NCBI GenBank assembly: GCA_021820965.1
Contig: JAKACZ010000028.1
Span: 1 to 59,633, forward strand
Direction of reading: 5' to 3'
Length of the DNA: 59,633 nt
Source of the DNA: Bacillota bacterium
GTDB taxonomy: Bacteria; Bacillota; Sulfobacillia; Sulfobacillales; Sulfobacillaceae
A program made the translations under genes and the position numbers. Under the pieces are notes generated by a model. The model saw only the letters and a list, made by a program, of their open reading frames with translations, was not told where the DNA came from and ran no database searches. Positions 1 through 9,684 of the stretch are shown here, piece after piece. Within the stretch, counting starts at the first letter, position 1; each line of letters starts with the position of its first letter.

Positions 1-359
1 ACCGTACGGAATTTTAGAGGGCCCGCAGGAAACCGGGCAGGGGGACGCACTGAGGCACCGTCAACCGAAAGGGACGGCCAACGGAGCGAGCGTCTCCTAC
101 ACCACGGCGCCTGCGGGCTACTCGACTATGTTCCCCCCCCCCTTTTGGGCTGTTGCATGCGCGACATCGCGACCGTATTGCCTGGCCAGGCGAAATCAAT
201 GGCGTTTGCTAGAAGGCGTTCGACTAAATAAAACCACTACTATTGTGGTCCGGCTGGCATACGTGATGTGCCACCAGGACACTCCTTTCTGACTGCGAAC
301 CGTCCACCGGCGGTACCTTGGATGTCGTGCTGCACCGGATTTCGTCGAGAATTCGGGTG
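1..359. other. no recognisable gene
   Basis: I see no reading frame with convincing composition and no RNA gene here. A run of ten C followed by TTTT lies near 135-150. The stretch is the downstream flank of the small minus-strand gene that ends at 360. Confidence 0.5.
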
Positions 360-674
360 TTAGTTGTCGCGCATCACCAAATGAACGGTATCGGGACTAA
401 ACCTGTTCAATTCGGCCTGGGTCACCAATCCGAGTTGCCACATGGTCATCAGGCAATATATCGCCGTCGATCGGCGGAGGTCATCGAAAGCTTGCCCCAT
501 TTCCTCATCTCGCTTATGGATGAGTTCGTACAGTTTCAGGTAGTGTTCGTGCGCAGACACGGCGTCGTCATCACACAAGGTTCGGCACTCGTTCAGGATT
601 CTGCGGCTGAATCGGTCAAGTGCTACCGCCCTAATCTCCTTGAACACCCGCCAATCGGGCTCTGGAATACCCAT
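360..674 (-). CDS. conserved small hypothetical protein
   Basis: A 104-residue acidic and basic, probably soluble helical protein with no signal peptide or membrane segment. The start at 674 is chosen because AAGGAA stands six bases before an ATG that opens MGIPEPDWRVFKEIR; the frame stays open further upstream but without a better ribosome binding site. The pattern VFKEIRAVALDRF, SAHEHYLKLYELI and AFDDLRRSTA resembles a family of short uncharacterised proteins I have seen in Proteobacteria, including acidophiles. No function can be given. It sits alone among mobile-element debris, so it may have been acquired with it. The gene reality is moderately well supported; the family link is from memory. 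Confidence 0.6.
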   Translation of the reverse strand: MGIPEPDWRVFKEIRAVALDRFSRRILNECRTLCDDDAVSAHEHYLKLYELIHKRDEEMGQAFDDLRRSTAIYCLMTMWQLGLVTQAELNRFSPDTVHLVMRDN

Positions 675-1616
675 CTCACGTTCCTTTCGGTGTATCATCC
701 CGCCGCCTTCTTGAAACTCGTTCCCATGTGCGTGATATTGCTGGAGCGGCGGGCCCGCCTTCGTTGTTCCTTCCATGATAGCGTATGGATGGCACTGGAA
801 CCGAGTTTCGAACGAAAAAAGAACAAAGAGACACCGGCCGCATGGGAGTTGGGGACAGACGGCACACTACTTCATCGGCAATACGCGCCACGCCGTTGGG
901 GTACCGTCGGAATTCACGGACACTTGTGGCGGCAAAACCGCATCAAGTTGCCGCGCGCCCTGGAACTGTGGCCCGTGGTTTGCCCTTTTCGGCCGCCCGG
1001 CTGTCTGGGCGGCCGCGCTGCACTGGGATACAGCCCCGTGGGAAGTTGCACAGCCAGCCGGTGTCGATTCGCCGTGAGATGACACGGTAGCAGTTGGACG
1101 CGGTGGCTCGACAAGCCAGCAGCATATTGTCGCAGGGGTATCAGTGCCGCGTGCTCCTCACTATGAGTCATTATGCTGACCTCACCGCGCGGACGGTCGG
1201 CCGACCGTTTTGAAGATTTGGATGTCGAGGGGCGCGTGCTGGTAGAGACGCTCCTGACGCCGGTCTTGGTCGGCCTAGGTGACGTCGGCGTGCCCAAAAT
1301 CGCCGTATTGACCGGCGTCGATCCGCAGGATTTGCCGACGGCGACTCGCATGGCGTTTGCACGGCCGCAGCAACACGACGATCGGGCAGGTGGAGCAATA
1401 GCCGCCAAGGTGCGTATCCCGCTGGGTTAAACACGCGATAGGTACACATCACGGCTTGGTTGGCTTACAGTACCACCTGTTTTTATTAGCGTATGTGCTA
1501 TAGCAATGTTAACCGGGCGAAGATTTCTTCTTAGCCGGAAGTGGGTGGGACGGAGGGGTGCAGTCACAAGAAGGCGGGTCTTTGGGTAGTCGGACGCTCC
1601 GACAATCCTAACCACC
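675..1616. other. no confident gene; possible eroded mobile DNA
   Basis: Several overlapping frames are open on both strands at 914-1452, but none carries a motif I recognise and they contradict one another. The high GC and mixed frames are what a decayed transposase gene would look like. No RNA gene or terminator was seen. Confidence 0.4.
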
Positions 1617-2330
1617 TCACCGGCGGATCAAGTGATAGACGTCGGTGTGATGCCGTCGCTCGCGCGATGCCACCTGGATTTGTCGCTGATCGATTAGCGA
1701 TGCCGCCTCGGTTTTTGCTATAACCACTCCATCCAAGAGATACAACTCGGGGCGCGGCAGCCCTACAGCCGAAGGGCGCGGACCAGTCACCGACACCTGA
1801 GGCGAGTGCCAAACCCAGTCTCCTCGCTGCTGCCAAAGACGGGATGCGGGAATGAGCTGCCATGGCAGGGGAGACCACTGGCTCAGCCATTCGGTCAAAC
1901 GCCCCAGTCGCAGCGGTCCCCCTTCAGCCACCACCACGAGATTCCCGTGAACATCGTCAGTCTGGTATCCCTCTAGTTTGACCCGCCATTGCGCAGCCGT
2001 CTCCTTTCCGGTGTCGGCCTCCAGAGCGATTGCCGAGTCGGGCCCAGACGTCTTCATAATCGCATCCGGCACCACGCCGCCGTTCTCCAGACCGTCGATG
2101 GTCCATTCGGTAAGATAAGGGGCCAAGGCCAAGAAGGTCTCGGTTCGCAATGTCCAATGGCGCAATTTAGCCCGGCGCCGGTATCGCTCGCGGTCCCATA
2201 GGCCGCTTCTTTCCCACAGCATCCAAGGCTCCCAGACGATGTTGGATGGGTCCAGTTCAAAAATGCGTTCCAGCTGGTCCCGGCTAATATAGCCGGCAAA
2301 CTTTAATGCCGACCCGAGATCATAGTCCAT
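1617..2330 (-). CDS. possible replication-relaxation family protein
   Basis: A 237-residue protein whose start (ATG at 2330) overlaps the end of the upstream TraG-like gene by 11 bases, so the two are translationally coupled. The central part, VPDAIMKTSGPDSAIALEAD followed by GKETAAQWRVKLEGYQ, fits the core of replication-relaxation family proteins of plasmids and integrative elements: a restriction-endonuclease-like fold in which an acidic residue follows a hydrophobic strand and a conserved lysine-rich helix comes after. No membrane segment is visible. In such elements the protein often lies beside the coupling ATPase, as here. The family call is moderate because only the central third is recognisable. 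Confidence 0.5.
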   Translation of the reverse strand: MDYDLGSALKFAGYISRDQLERIFELDPSNIVWEPWMLWERSGLWDRERYRRRAKLRHWTLRTETFLALAPYLTEWTIDGLENGGVVPDAIMKTSGPDSAIALEADTGKETAAQWRVKLEGYQTDDVHGNLVVVAEGGPLRLGRLTEWLSQWSPLPWQLIPASRLWQQRGDWVWHSPQVSVTGPRPSAVGLPRPELYLLDGVVIAKTEAASLIDQRQIQVASRERRHHTDVYHLIRR

Positions 2331-3795
2331 TGGAGCCCTCCTGGGCCAGTGAGTAATGAGGCAAGCGTACCAGCCACGGAGGCATGAGTCGACCGTTGCG
2401 GGTGGTTTGCAGTATTGCTCGGCCCCGGGCCAGATAACGGAGACGGGCGTTTACGGTAAACGGGTCCGCACTTTGGCGAAAAGCCCGGATGTCCTCGGCC
2501 GCACTCCCCGGCATGATGATACGATGGCGCGCATTCGCCGACACGGCTTGGATCAAGGCGGGGCTGAGCTGCCCCATGTCTTGATGGGCTAAGACCAGGC
2601 CAACGGCATAACCGCGCGCCAAGGCAAGAAAGTCGCCCAGGTCATCGCTGACCCACTGATAAAATTCGTCGAGATAGATGAAAAATGGATGGTGCGAAAT
2701 GGCGGGGTTGCGGCGGTAGGCGGCTTGGGCCGCCCCGTGCCAAATAAGAGTGCCAAGGGCTTTGGCCGACTCCCCCAAAATGGCCAATGAGAGCGGGCAG
2801 AGGATCACCCAGCGGTCTTGCAGCACTTCGTCCCAAGTGAAGTCGGCCGGCCCGGTTAACACGCGCCGAACGGCGGGGTTGGCCCATAAAAGCTCCAGAC
2901 GGTTTATCAGCCCCTGTTGATCTTCGCGTGAAGCGTTCACCTTTCGTGCCCATTGCTCCTGGAAGTATTCTCTCGCGGCGCTGTCCTGGGATACTTGTGC
3001 CATCCGCCGCTGAAGCGCGCCGTCGCGAAAAAAAGCTAGCACATGGCCGATATCGGCGTTCTCGCCGTGAAACTCCTTAATAAGACGCACCGCATGCAAC
3101 AGCCGCACCCGTGCCGCCACCGCGTAATAGGGATGCCCACCGCTGCTGATTTGGTTGAGACTCCACACCAATCCTTCGGCGGCTTGATCGGCTGGGCCGC
3201 TCAGCGGGTTGAAGTGCGGACACTCGGCGTCACCTGGGTCGAAGCGGATGACTGACCGACCGCAGGCTAATGCCCGGCGGTAGGCGGCTTCGGACAAATC
3301 ACCTTTAGGCTCGAGCACTAACACGCCATGGCCTTGGGCAATGTCCTGAGCCATGAGCGGCATCAGAACGGACGAAGACTTTCCCGAGCCGGTTGGACCG
3401 AGTACATGTAAGTGTAAGAAGCGGTCGGCGGGGTCGAGCACCACGGGCCAGGGGATGGGCAGACGATGGCCCAAGAGAGTCTTATGCCTCGGCTGGTAGC
3501 GGCTCATGATAACCCAGGCGCCCGCAAATAGGCAAGGCAGCAATACGGTTAAAGGCTGCCAGCGGGCCACCAAGCCCAGTAAGGAAGCGCCAGACAGCCC
3601 CGGCGCCCAACGCTCGTGAAACCACACTATCCGCAAGGAGAGGACGATGGTTAGGAATGCCAACCCGCGTGATATCGGAACCGGAGGTAGGGGGGCAGCT
3701 AGCCGGACAACGCCATCGACCCACATAAACAGGCCAAGGTAGGCCAGAACCAAGGCACTTAACCAGCGCAAAAAACTGCGAGCCTGGCTGGTCAT
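2320..3795 (-). CDS. TraG/VirD4-type coupling ATPase
   Basis: A 491-residue membrane-anchored ATPase of the VirD4/TraG/TraD class, which brings DNA-relaxase complexes to a type IV secretion channel. The N-terminal 110 residues hold several hydrophobic segments. Next comes a Walker A motif, GPTGSGKSS, then VLVLEPKGDLSEAAYRRAL, and a Walker B, FFIYLDEFYQWV, followed by VLAHQDMGQL as in the TraM-recognition/TraG C-terminal domain. ATG at 3795 is chosen because GAGGGGGA stands six bases upstream; the longer frame reaching 4137 reads into transposon remnants and is rejected. No relaxase, VirB4 or other secretion gene is in the window, so this is probably a relic of an integrated conjugative element or the edge of one lying to the left. 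Confidence 0.82.
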   Translation of the reverse strand: MTSQARSFLRWLSALVLAYLGLFMWVDGVVRLAAPLPPVPISRGLAFLTIVLSLRIVWFHERWAPGLSGASLLGLVARWQPLTVLLPCLFAGAWVIMSRYQPRHKTLLGHRLPIPWPVVLDPADRFLHLHVLGPTGSGKSSSVLMPLMAQDIAQGHGVLVLEPKGDLSEAAYRRALACGRSVIRFDPGDAECPHFNPLSGPADQAAEGLVWSLNQISSGGHPYYAVAARVRLLHAVRLIKEFHGENADIGHVLAFFRDGALQRRMAQVSQDSAAREYFQEQWARKVNASREDQQGLINRLELLWANPAVRRVLTGPADFTWDEVLQDRWVILCPLSLAILGESAKALGTLIWHGAAQAAYRRNPAISHHPFFIYLDEFYQWVSDDLGDFLALARGYAVGLVLAHQDMGQLSPALIQAVSANARHRIIMPGSAAEDIRAFRQSADPFTVNARLRYLARGRAILQTTRNGRLMPPWLVRLPHYSLAQEGSNGL

Positions 3796-3994
3796 GAACA
3801 TTCCCCCTCGGGAGGAACTTCGCGTTTTAGGCCAGACCTCCTTCTTTTGCATAAGGCGAGTGGTGTCGATAGTTGTCGGTTTGGTTGGACAAACTGATCC
3901 ATCTTCCGTTCCTGCAACCGCCCGTGCAGGATCTCGATCACTACCCGATCGCCTTTTGATATGTCTGAGACGAACACAAGACATTGATGCGCTG

Positions 3995-4036
3995 TCAACT
4001 ACCCCGGCCTGAAGGCCGGAGCTCGCGACTCCCCGG
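3995..4036 (-). repeat. IS200/IS605-type right-end hairpin
   Basis: The palindrome CCGGCCTGAAGGCCGG (six-base stem, TGAA loop) is flanked on the minus strand by GGGGTAGTTGAC. That is the typical right end / omega-RNA 3' end of tnpB elements. It lies just downstream of the tnpB remnant, in the right place and orientation. Confidence 0.6.
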
Positions 4037-4108
4037 AAGTGCGTGCGACGGTCGAACCTGTCTCCTTCCTTGAGTTGGGGTCGCATCGTAGGGTGGTTGA
4101 CAACACCC

Positions 4109-4507
4109 TCACGCCCGGGGGCGTGCCCCGGTCGCACCTGTCAACCGGTACTCGATTCCCAGACGGTGCAGGTTCATCGCGCCAATGCGGTCATCGTTCG
4201 ACCGGTACTGGCATTGTTGGCAGGTAAAGCGGTGTCGACGTTTGTCGCGATTGCTGCGGCCCACGTGTCCACATGTCGGACACGTTTAGGACGTGTATCG
4301 GGGATCCACGGCCACCGTGCGCGCTTGCTGCAAGGCGGCCTTGTATTCGATCATCTGCTGGAGCTGGTAAAACGCCCACACAAACAACGTCTGCCCGCCA
4401 TAGCGATCGACGAGTGCCTTGCTGACCTGATGGTTCACATCAGTCATCCAACGGTTTTCTCGTTGACCGAGACGCTTCAGACTCAAGTCCGAGTGCCTCC
4501 ATGGCCG
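4109..4507 (-). pseudogene. tnpB: tnpB (IS200/IS605) C-terminal remnant
   Basis: The minus strand encodes the C-terminal half of a TnpB RNA-guided nuclease: LKRLGQRENRWMTDVNHQVS, then AFYQLQQMIEYKAAL, then the zinc-finger pair TCPTCGH and FTCQQCQY, and the last RuvC acidic stretch SNDDRIGAMNLHRLG. A TAA stop stands where the family has a Gln codon, between DPRYTS and TCPTCG, which looks like a single C-to-T change. The frame is also broken upstream of about 4507, and the N-terminal half is missing or scrambled. A short minus-strand frame with a good ribosome binding site starts at 4733 (MAPPKTKQHKAKAFRR) and might be another fragment. The protein cannot be functional. Confidence 0.7.
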
Positions 4508-4733
4508 CTATTATCCATCGTCTGCTCCATTCAAACAAACGATTGTGGCAACCTTGGAGAACACGTCGCCCGAATACAAACAGAAACTGGCATCACTATT
4601 AACCCTCAAATTTCAGCTATTCGACAACGCGGCCTAACCGCCAATTGTAGTCTGCGGGCAGATATAACAGGTGGATAAAGGTCAAGCGGCGGAACGCCTT
4701 GGCTTTGTGTTGCTTCGTTTTCGGCGGAGCCAT

Positions 4734-5228
4734 AGCGCTCTCCTTTTCCAGCGATAGTAAAACCCTCCAATGACAGCCGGGGGCGAAAATCCTAAACGGG
4801 CGCTAGCACGCCAAACCGAGCCCCCCACGGTCGCCATCCTGGGTGGGCGACTACCCAGGCACCCCGCGGTAGCCAGTCTGGAGTGGCGGGCCCGGGTCTT
4901 CCGGTGAGGCAGGCTGCGCGGTTCGCCAGTAGCCTAGCTTTTTCAGCTGGCACACTGCCCATTGCACGTTCTCCGCGCGGTCGCGCCCGTCATAGTAGGT
5001 GGCGTCCCGGCGGGCGATAGGCGTTGCCGCCGGCATAGACCACCTTGAGGCGGCGTGTGCATCGCTTTTTGGGCGGGCACCCGGCGGACTCAGCGCGTAA
5101 ACGGCGGCCGAGAACGTGTGGCGGTCTAGCTAGGCCGCCAGCACCAGGGCTTGTCGGAGGGCACGGTTACCGACGTCTTGGCAGGCCTGCGTTCGTCGGC
5201 GCACTTATAATCCACGACCCCACGCGAC
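4734..5228. other. no confident gene
   Basis: Between the tnpB debris and the carboxypeptidase gene I see only a short minus-strand frame (4851-5036, MPAATPIARRDATYYDGRDR onward) that could be a gene fragment. Nothing in it is recognisable. Confidence 0.35.
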
Positions 5229-6434
5229 TTAGCGGACGATACGGTAGCTAATGCCAGGTGCGGTGAGGGCCTTGGCGGTTTTTACCGGTATAGTGACCGT
5301 CTGCGACCCCAGTTGAGCTGTGGCGGTGCCCACCACAGTGCCGGCGGGAACCGTCTTCTCGTGCGGCATCTTCAATGATAGGTGAACCGAGTAGTCAAGA
5401 CCGGGCCATCCGATAAACTGCACCCGTTTGGTTGCGACCAACGGAATCGGCGACTGCCAGGGGGCGTTGAGTTGAGCTAGCTTCTCGCCCTGCGTGATTA
5501 CGGTATGTGTGCCCACGACCTTGGCGGCTTTTTGAAGCAGTGTATTGGCGTCATTCAAACTGGCCTGCAGCTGGTTGGTTTTGCCGATGGCCGGCTGTCC
5601 CATGACCGACGAATAGACGGTCAATGTCTTTTGACCGACTGTGACCTGCTTGGCTAGCACTACGCAGCCACCGGCCTGCACGGTCGAGCCGGTCTTTACT
5701 CCAATAATGCCCTGATGACCCACCAAGTTGTTGTAGTTATATTCCAATTGGGCCTGACCGGGCACCTGCAATTGGGGCATGGCTACAATCTGCCTGAATA
5801 CCGGATTTTGCATGAAGATGGCTGCCAGCTTCATTTGATCGGCCGCCGTGCTCGCAGTGCTGGGGTCCAGTCCCACCGGGCCGTGGTAGTGCGTGTGTGT
5901 AAGCCCTAGCTTAGCGGCCGTCCGGTTCATTTCTTGAGCGAACTTGGAAGGACTTCCGGTGATCCAATCCGCCAGCATGGTCGCCACGTTATTACCCGAC
6001 GGAACCAAAACGCCCTCGAGCAGGGTTAACTCAGAGAGTCTTTCCCCGGTACTGACAGCCATGACTGACTGATGGGATTGCGCATCTTGTGTGTATAGCT
6101 GAACATCCTGTGTCGTGACCGGTAAGCTGGGCCCGCTTTGCCCTACCGACAGCGGATGGGCACTGAGTACGAGGTATGCGGTCATCATTTTGGCAATGCT
6201 GCCAATGGGAACCGGCTGGGATGGACCGTGTTGGGGCCAGACGCCGACCCCAGCGACCTCGGCATCCGCTTGCACGCCGGCGGGCCAGGGGAGGGACGGT
6301 TTCGATCCGGCAATGGTTAGACTGGTTGGCAGTTCATCGGCCAGGGTAGGTTTGGCCACGGGCCGAACGATTTGCACGACGACGAGGGCGACGATAAGTG
6401 CGGCGACGATGCCGGCTATCCACGATGTGCGCAA
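5229..6434 (-). CDS. D-alanyl-D-alanine carboxypeptidase (S11)
   Basis: A penicillin-binding protein 5-type enzyme that trims the terminal D-Ala from peptidoglycan stem peptides outside the membrane. The three S11 motifs are present in order: SIAK (the SxxK nucleophile), SGNN (SxN) and KTGS (KTG). An N-terminal hydrophobic helix (SWIAGIVAALIVALVVV) serves as signal or anchor. About 400 residues is normal for the family, with a C-terminal beta domain after the KTG motif. I place the start at TTG 6434, about ten bases behind AAGGAG and with a TATA-rich stretch just upstream; the longer frame to 6551 would read through that probable promoter. It is a single gene on the minus strand downstream of the phosphohexomutase gene. 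Confidence 0.88.
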   Translation of the reverse strand: MRTSWIAGIVAALIVALVVVQIVRPVAKPTLADELPTSLTIAGSKPSLPWPAGVQADAEVAGVGVWPQHGPSQPVPIGSIAKMMTAYLVLSAHPLSVGQSGPSLPVTTQDVQLYTQDAQSHQSVMAVSTGERLSELTLLEGVLVPSGNNVATMLADWITGSPSKFAQEMNRTAAKLGLTHTHYHGPVGLDPSTASTAADQMKLAAIFMQNPVFRQIVAMPQLQVPGQAQLEYNYNNLVGHQGIIGVKTGSTVQAGGCVVLAKQVTVGQKTLTVYSSVMGQPAIGKTNQLQASLNDANTLLQKAAKVVGTHTVITQGEKLAQLNAPWQSPIPLVATKRVQFIGWPGLDYSVHLSLKMPHEKTVPAGTVVGTATAQLGSQTVTIPVKTAKALTAPGISYRIVR

Positions 6435-6613
6435 CAGTTGCTCGCTCCTTAATTTATATAGAGGTCTCTTACAATTAAAACGCGAAAAGCGGCCGGAAGT
6501 TACGACTATCGACCACTTTTTGTCGATCCAATGTCTGGCTTGCCGGAACACCGCTGAGCGCTTGGGCTGACGCTCGCGGCAATTGATGCTAAAGGCTGGA
6601 ACTTTTGGATCAA

Positions 6614-8002
6614 CTACATCGATTGGCCCGACCAGTCAATTGGATCCAGATAGGAAAAGGGTTTTAAGGCTTGATCGAGCACTTCGGTGATGTGCTGGAG
6701 ATGCTCGAGGGTGTCAGCTTCCGCACGAGCCACTAGCGCCGGCTGGGTATTGGATGCGCGAACCAAACCCCAACCATACGGGAACACCACGCGCACGCCG
6801 TCAATGTCAATGACCTCAACGCCCGAATGGTCGGCAAAGTACTTTTGTAGTGCCGAGACTACAGCGGTTTTACGGTCATCGGGACAGTCAATACGGATTT
6901 CGGGGGTGGAGGGTAGATTGGGGACGTCCTCTAACAACCGGGACAGCGATTTATCCGAGTTGGACAGAATGCGGAAGAGCCGTCCCGCGGCGTAAAAGGC
7001 ATCATCGTACCCGTAATACTCGTCCGCAAAGAACATGTGACCCGACATTTCACCGGTGAACACAGCGTTTAACTCCCGCATTTTGGCTTTAATCAGCGAG
7101 TGGCCGGTTTTGTAAAACTGCGGCTTGGCGCCAAGACGAGCCAGTTCGTCGTAGAGTGTCTGGGAGCACTTGACTTCCACAATCGCAGGCGTACCCGGAT
7201 ATTTCGTGGCAATTTCCCGCCAGTACAAAATCATCAGGCGGTCGCCCCAGATGATGGAGCCGTTTTCGTCGACAACGCCGAGTCGGTCACCATCCCCGTC
7301 AAAGGCGACACCTAAATCTGCATCCTCTTGTTTAACAGTGCGGATCAAATCGGTTAAGTTCTTGGCGACGACGGGATCGGGGTGGTGGTTGGGAAAGGCG
7401 GGATCAGGTGTGCAATAGAGAGGAATGGCGTCGATGCCGAAGGCCTTCATAACGTCCTCGGCAAAGAGGCTGGGCGTGCCGTTTCCGCAGTCCACCACGA
7501 CTTTTAGCCTTCTAGGCCCCAGCCGAATTTTTTCTCTCAGCATGGCCAGATAGGCGGGTACCGGGTTAGCTTCAGTTCGGGTTCCCCGGCCTTCGGCAAA
7601 CTGGCCCCTTTCCATAACACGGCGGACCTCTTGGATATCGTCCCCGTAAATGGTGGATTTGCCGTATGCCAGCTTAAATCCGTTGTATTCCGCGGGATTA
7701 TGGCTGGCCGTAATCATCACCCCGGCCTCGCGATCATAATGCACGCGGGCGAAGTAGAAGATCGGGGTCGTGACCTGGCCGATATCAACAACGTGGATTC
7801 CAGTCGACATCAGGCCCTGAGCCATGGCATCGCGGTATGCGGGAGACGACGCCCGACTGTCCCAACCCAGGAGTGCCTCTTGGACTTTCCGCTCGCTGAG
7901 GTACGTGCCGAATGCCTGTCCAAGGCGAACGACGTCCTGCTCGTTCATGTCAAGGTCTACCAAGCCGCGAATGTCATATTCGCGAAATATAGTTGAGTTC
8001 AC
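6614..8002 (-). CDS. phosphomannomutase/phosphoglucomutase
   Basis: A 462-residue alpha-D-phosphohexomutase that interconverts hexose 6- and 1-phosphates, feeding sugar nucleotide and wall or capsule synthesis. The four family signatures are clear: TASHNPAEYNG (phosphoserine loop), DGDGDRLG (metal loop), GEMSGH (sugar-binding loop) and RASNTQP (phosphate-binding loop). The start MNSTIFREYDIRG is the usual N-terminus. GEMSGH fits the dual-specificity ManB/AlgC subgroup, although substrate preference cannot be settled from sequence. It is divergent from the permease gene at 8195, leaving about 190 bases for control. Confidence 0.92.
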   Translation of the reverse strand: MNSTIFREYDIRGLVDLDMNEQDVVRLGQAFGTYLSERKVQEALLGWDSRASSPAYRDAMAQGLMSTGIHVVDIGQVTTPIFYFARVHYDREAGVMITASHNPAEYNGFKLAYGKSTIYGDDIQEVRRVMERGQFAEGRGTRTEANPVPAYLAMLREKIRLGPRRLKVVVDCGNGTPSLFAEDVMKAFGIDAIPLYCTPDPAFPNHHPDPVVAKNLTDLIRTVKQEDADLGVAFDGDGDRLGVVDENGSIIWGDRLMILYWREIATKYPGTPAIVEVKCSQTLYDELARLGAKPQFYKTGHSLIKAKMRELNAVFTGEMSGHMFFADEYYGYDDAFYAAGRLFRILSNSDKSLSRLLEDVPNLPSTPEIRIDCPDDRKTAVVSALQKYFADHSGVEVIDIDGVRVVFPYGWGLVRASNTQPALVARAEADTLEHLQHITEVLDQALKPFSYLDPIDWSGQSM

Positions 8003-8194
8003 GCCCTATACCGCCTTTCCGCCACAAATTTCTCGTCTAAATGATACCGTTTTTGCCGGGCAATGTGAGCCCAAGCACATGATCGGGCGCAAAAAAGTCC
8101 AGGATAAATGGTGTGACCCGGGTAGATTTACCGAACAAACTTCGATAAAATTTAGGTGAATGTTCGCATGTTGTGTTGACCAAGGGAGGATGAC

Positions 8195-9568
8195 ATGGCC
8201 TCGAACGACGCCGAAGTGCGCTATGGTGAGGAAATCGCTCAAGTTGAGCCAATAGGGATAGAACACATTCACGAATCTGAACGTCATGGTAAGGTATGGT
8301 CCGTATTCGCTCTATGGTTTGGCGCCAACGTCGAGTTAGCGACGTTAACCACGGGTGTGGCGGCGGTGTCGTTGTTCGGCCTCAGTTTTTGGCAGGCGGC
8401 TATCGGTCTGCTTATCGGCAATGTGCTGGGAGCGGTGGTACTCGGGTTGGCCTCGACATTGGGACCCCGTTTAGGAGTGCCGCAAATGGTTCACTCTCGG
8501 GCTCCCTTCGGCTTTTTCGGTAATTTTCTGCCCGGCGCGCTTAACCTTATCGCCGGCGCGCTGTGGTTTGCCGTTAACACGGTTTTAGGTACATTTGCGT
8601 TCACTGCTCTACTTCACGTGAGTTTTGCCGTTGGACTTATCATCATGGTCGCTATTCAAATTATCATCGCGGTGTATGGCTATAACATGATTCATGCGGT
8701 AGAGCGGTGGATGGTAGGACTCTTGACCCTGGTGTTCATCGGAGTGTCGATCTTTGCCTTCGCCCACGCCCACTATGCCCTGCCGTTCAACGTTCATTCG
8801 CTGGGCAAGTACACCGGGATTACCGGTGGCATTATCGAAGCGGTGGGTCTGGCCTGGTCCTATCTTTTAGGATGGACCGCTTTCGGCTCCGACTACACCC
8901 GCTACCTTCCCCGAACGACCAAGTCGTTGCGTGTATTCGGAAACGCTGCCGCAGCCAATTTTATCGCGGCCCTGTGGCTGGAATTGGTCGGTGTTGCGTT
9001 AGCGACAATATTCCCTGCGGCGGCGGCGAACGCCAACCCTACGGCGCTGCTTGCCGGTATTCAGCCGCATTGGTTGGTGGATTTGACACTGCTGGCGGTC
9101 ATGCTGGGCACCATCACGGCCAATGTGCTCAACATCTATTCGGGTTCCCTCTCGGCCTTGGTCATTAATGTCCCCGTCAAGCGATGGATGGCGGCATTGG
9201 CGGTTGGGGTTGTCGGTGCGGTCGTGGCGTACATCGCCCACAAGGCCTATTATGTGGATTTCGAGAACTTCCTCTTTCTATTGGGTTACTGGCTGGCCCC
9301 GTGGGCGGCGGTGGTGCTGGTAGACTTCTTTATCATCCACAAGGGGGAGTATCCGGAGACAATCTTTTACAACCCCCGTCGTATCCTGAACCGTGGATTT
9401 TGGGCTTGGGTGATAGCAATTATTATCTCCGTTCCCTTTTTCAATCAGTCGCTCTACGTCGGCCCCATTGCGTACCGCTATGGCCATTTGGGCGACATAT
9501 CATATTACGTGAGTTTTGTTGTGGCCGGACTGCTCTACTGGATTATCGGCAAGCGGCAAACGACCTGA
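8195..9568 (+). CDS. NCS1-family nucleobase permease
   Basis: A 457-residue, very hydrophobic integral membrane protein with about twelve predicted helices, of the nucleobase:cation symporter-1 (CodB/PurP/Fur) type. Supporting stretches are WFGANVELATL near residue 43, SRAPFGFFGNFLPG near residue 100 and FGSDYTRYLPRTTKS in the middle, all characteristic of NCS1 transporters that import cytosine, allantoin, hydantoin or thiamine-like substrates with H+ or Na+. AGGGAGG precedes the ATG. The substrate is unknown: no catabolic gene lies beside it. A strong hairpin terminator follows immediately. Confidence 0.85.
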   Translation: MASNDAEVRYGEEIAQVEPIGIEHIHESERHGKVWSVFALWFGANVELATLTTGVAAVSLFGLSFWQAAIGLLIGNVLGAVVLGLASTLGPRLGVPQMVHSRAPFGFFGNFLPGALNLIAGALWFAVNTVLGTFAFTALLHVSFAVGLIIMVAIQIIIAVYGYNMIHAVERWMVGLLTLVFIGVSIFAFAHAHYALPFNVHSLGKYTGITGGIIEAVGLAWSYLLGWTAFGSDYTRYLPRTTKSLRVFGNAAAANFIAALWLELVGVALATIFPAAAANANPTALLAGIQPHWLVDLTLLAVMLGTITANVLNIYSGSLSALVINVPVKRWMAALAVGVVGAVVAYIAHKAYYVDFENFLFLLGYWLAPWAAVVLVDFFIIHKGEYPETIFYNPRRILNRGFWAWVIAIIISVPFFNQSLYVGPIAYRYGHLGDISYYVSFVVAGLLYWIIGKRQTT

Positions 9569-9583
9569 TAACTGGAGTCTAAG

Positions 9584-9618
9584 GGGAGTCGGCCCACGGG
9601 GTCGGCTCCCTATTTCTT
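9584..9618 (+). terminator. Rho-independent terminator of the permease gene
   Basis: GGGAGTCGGCCC and GGGTCGGCTCCC pair over twelve positions (two G-U pairs) around a three-base loop, followed by TATTTCTT. Confidence 0.8.
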
Positions 9619-9684
9619 GTGTCTGTCCAAATGGGTTGATGTCAGTGTAGAATGGCTTAGCTGCATCAGGAGGAGGACTGGTCG

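Noticed and set aside
360..1085. Long plus-strand frame 318-1082
   Set aside because: It is the antisense of the small minus-strand gene and has no motif or ribosome binding site.
3796..4137. Upstream extension of the TraG-like reading frame
   Set aside because: It reads out of frame through the tnpB right end, and a strong ribosome binding site lies before ATG 3795.
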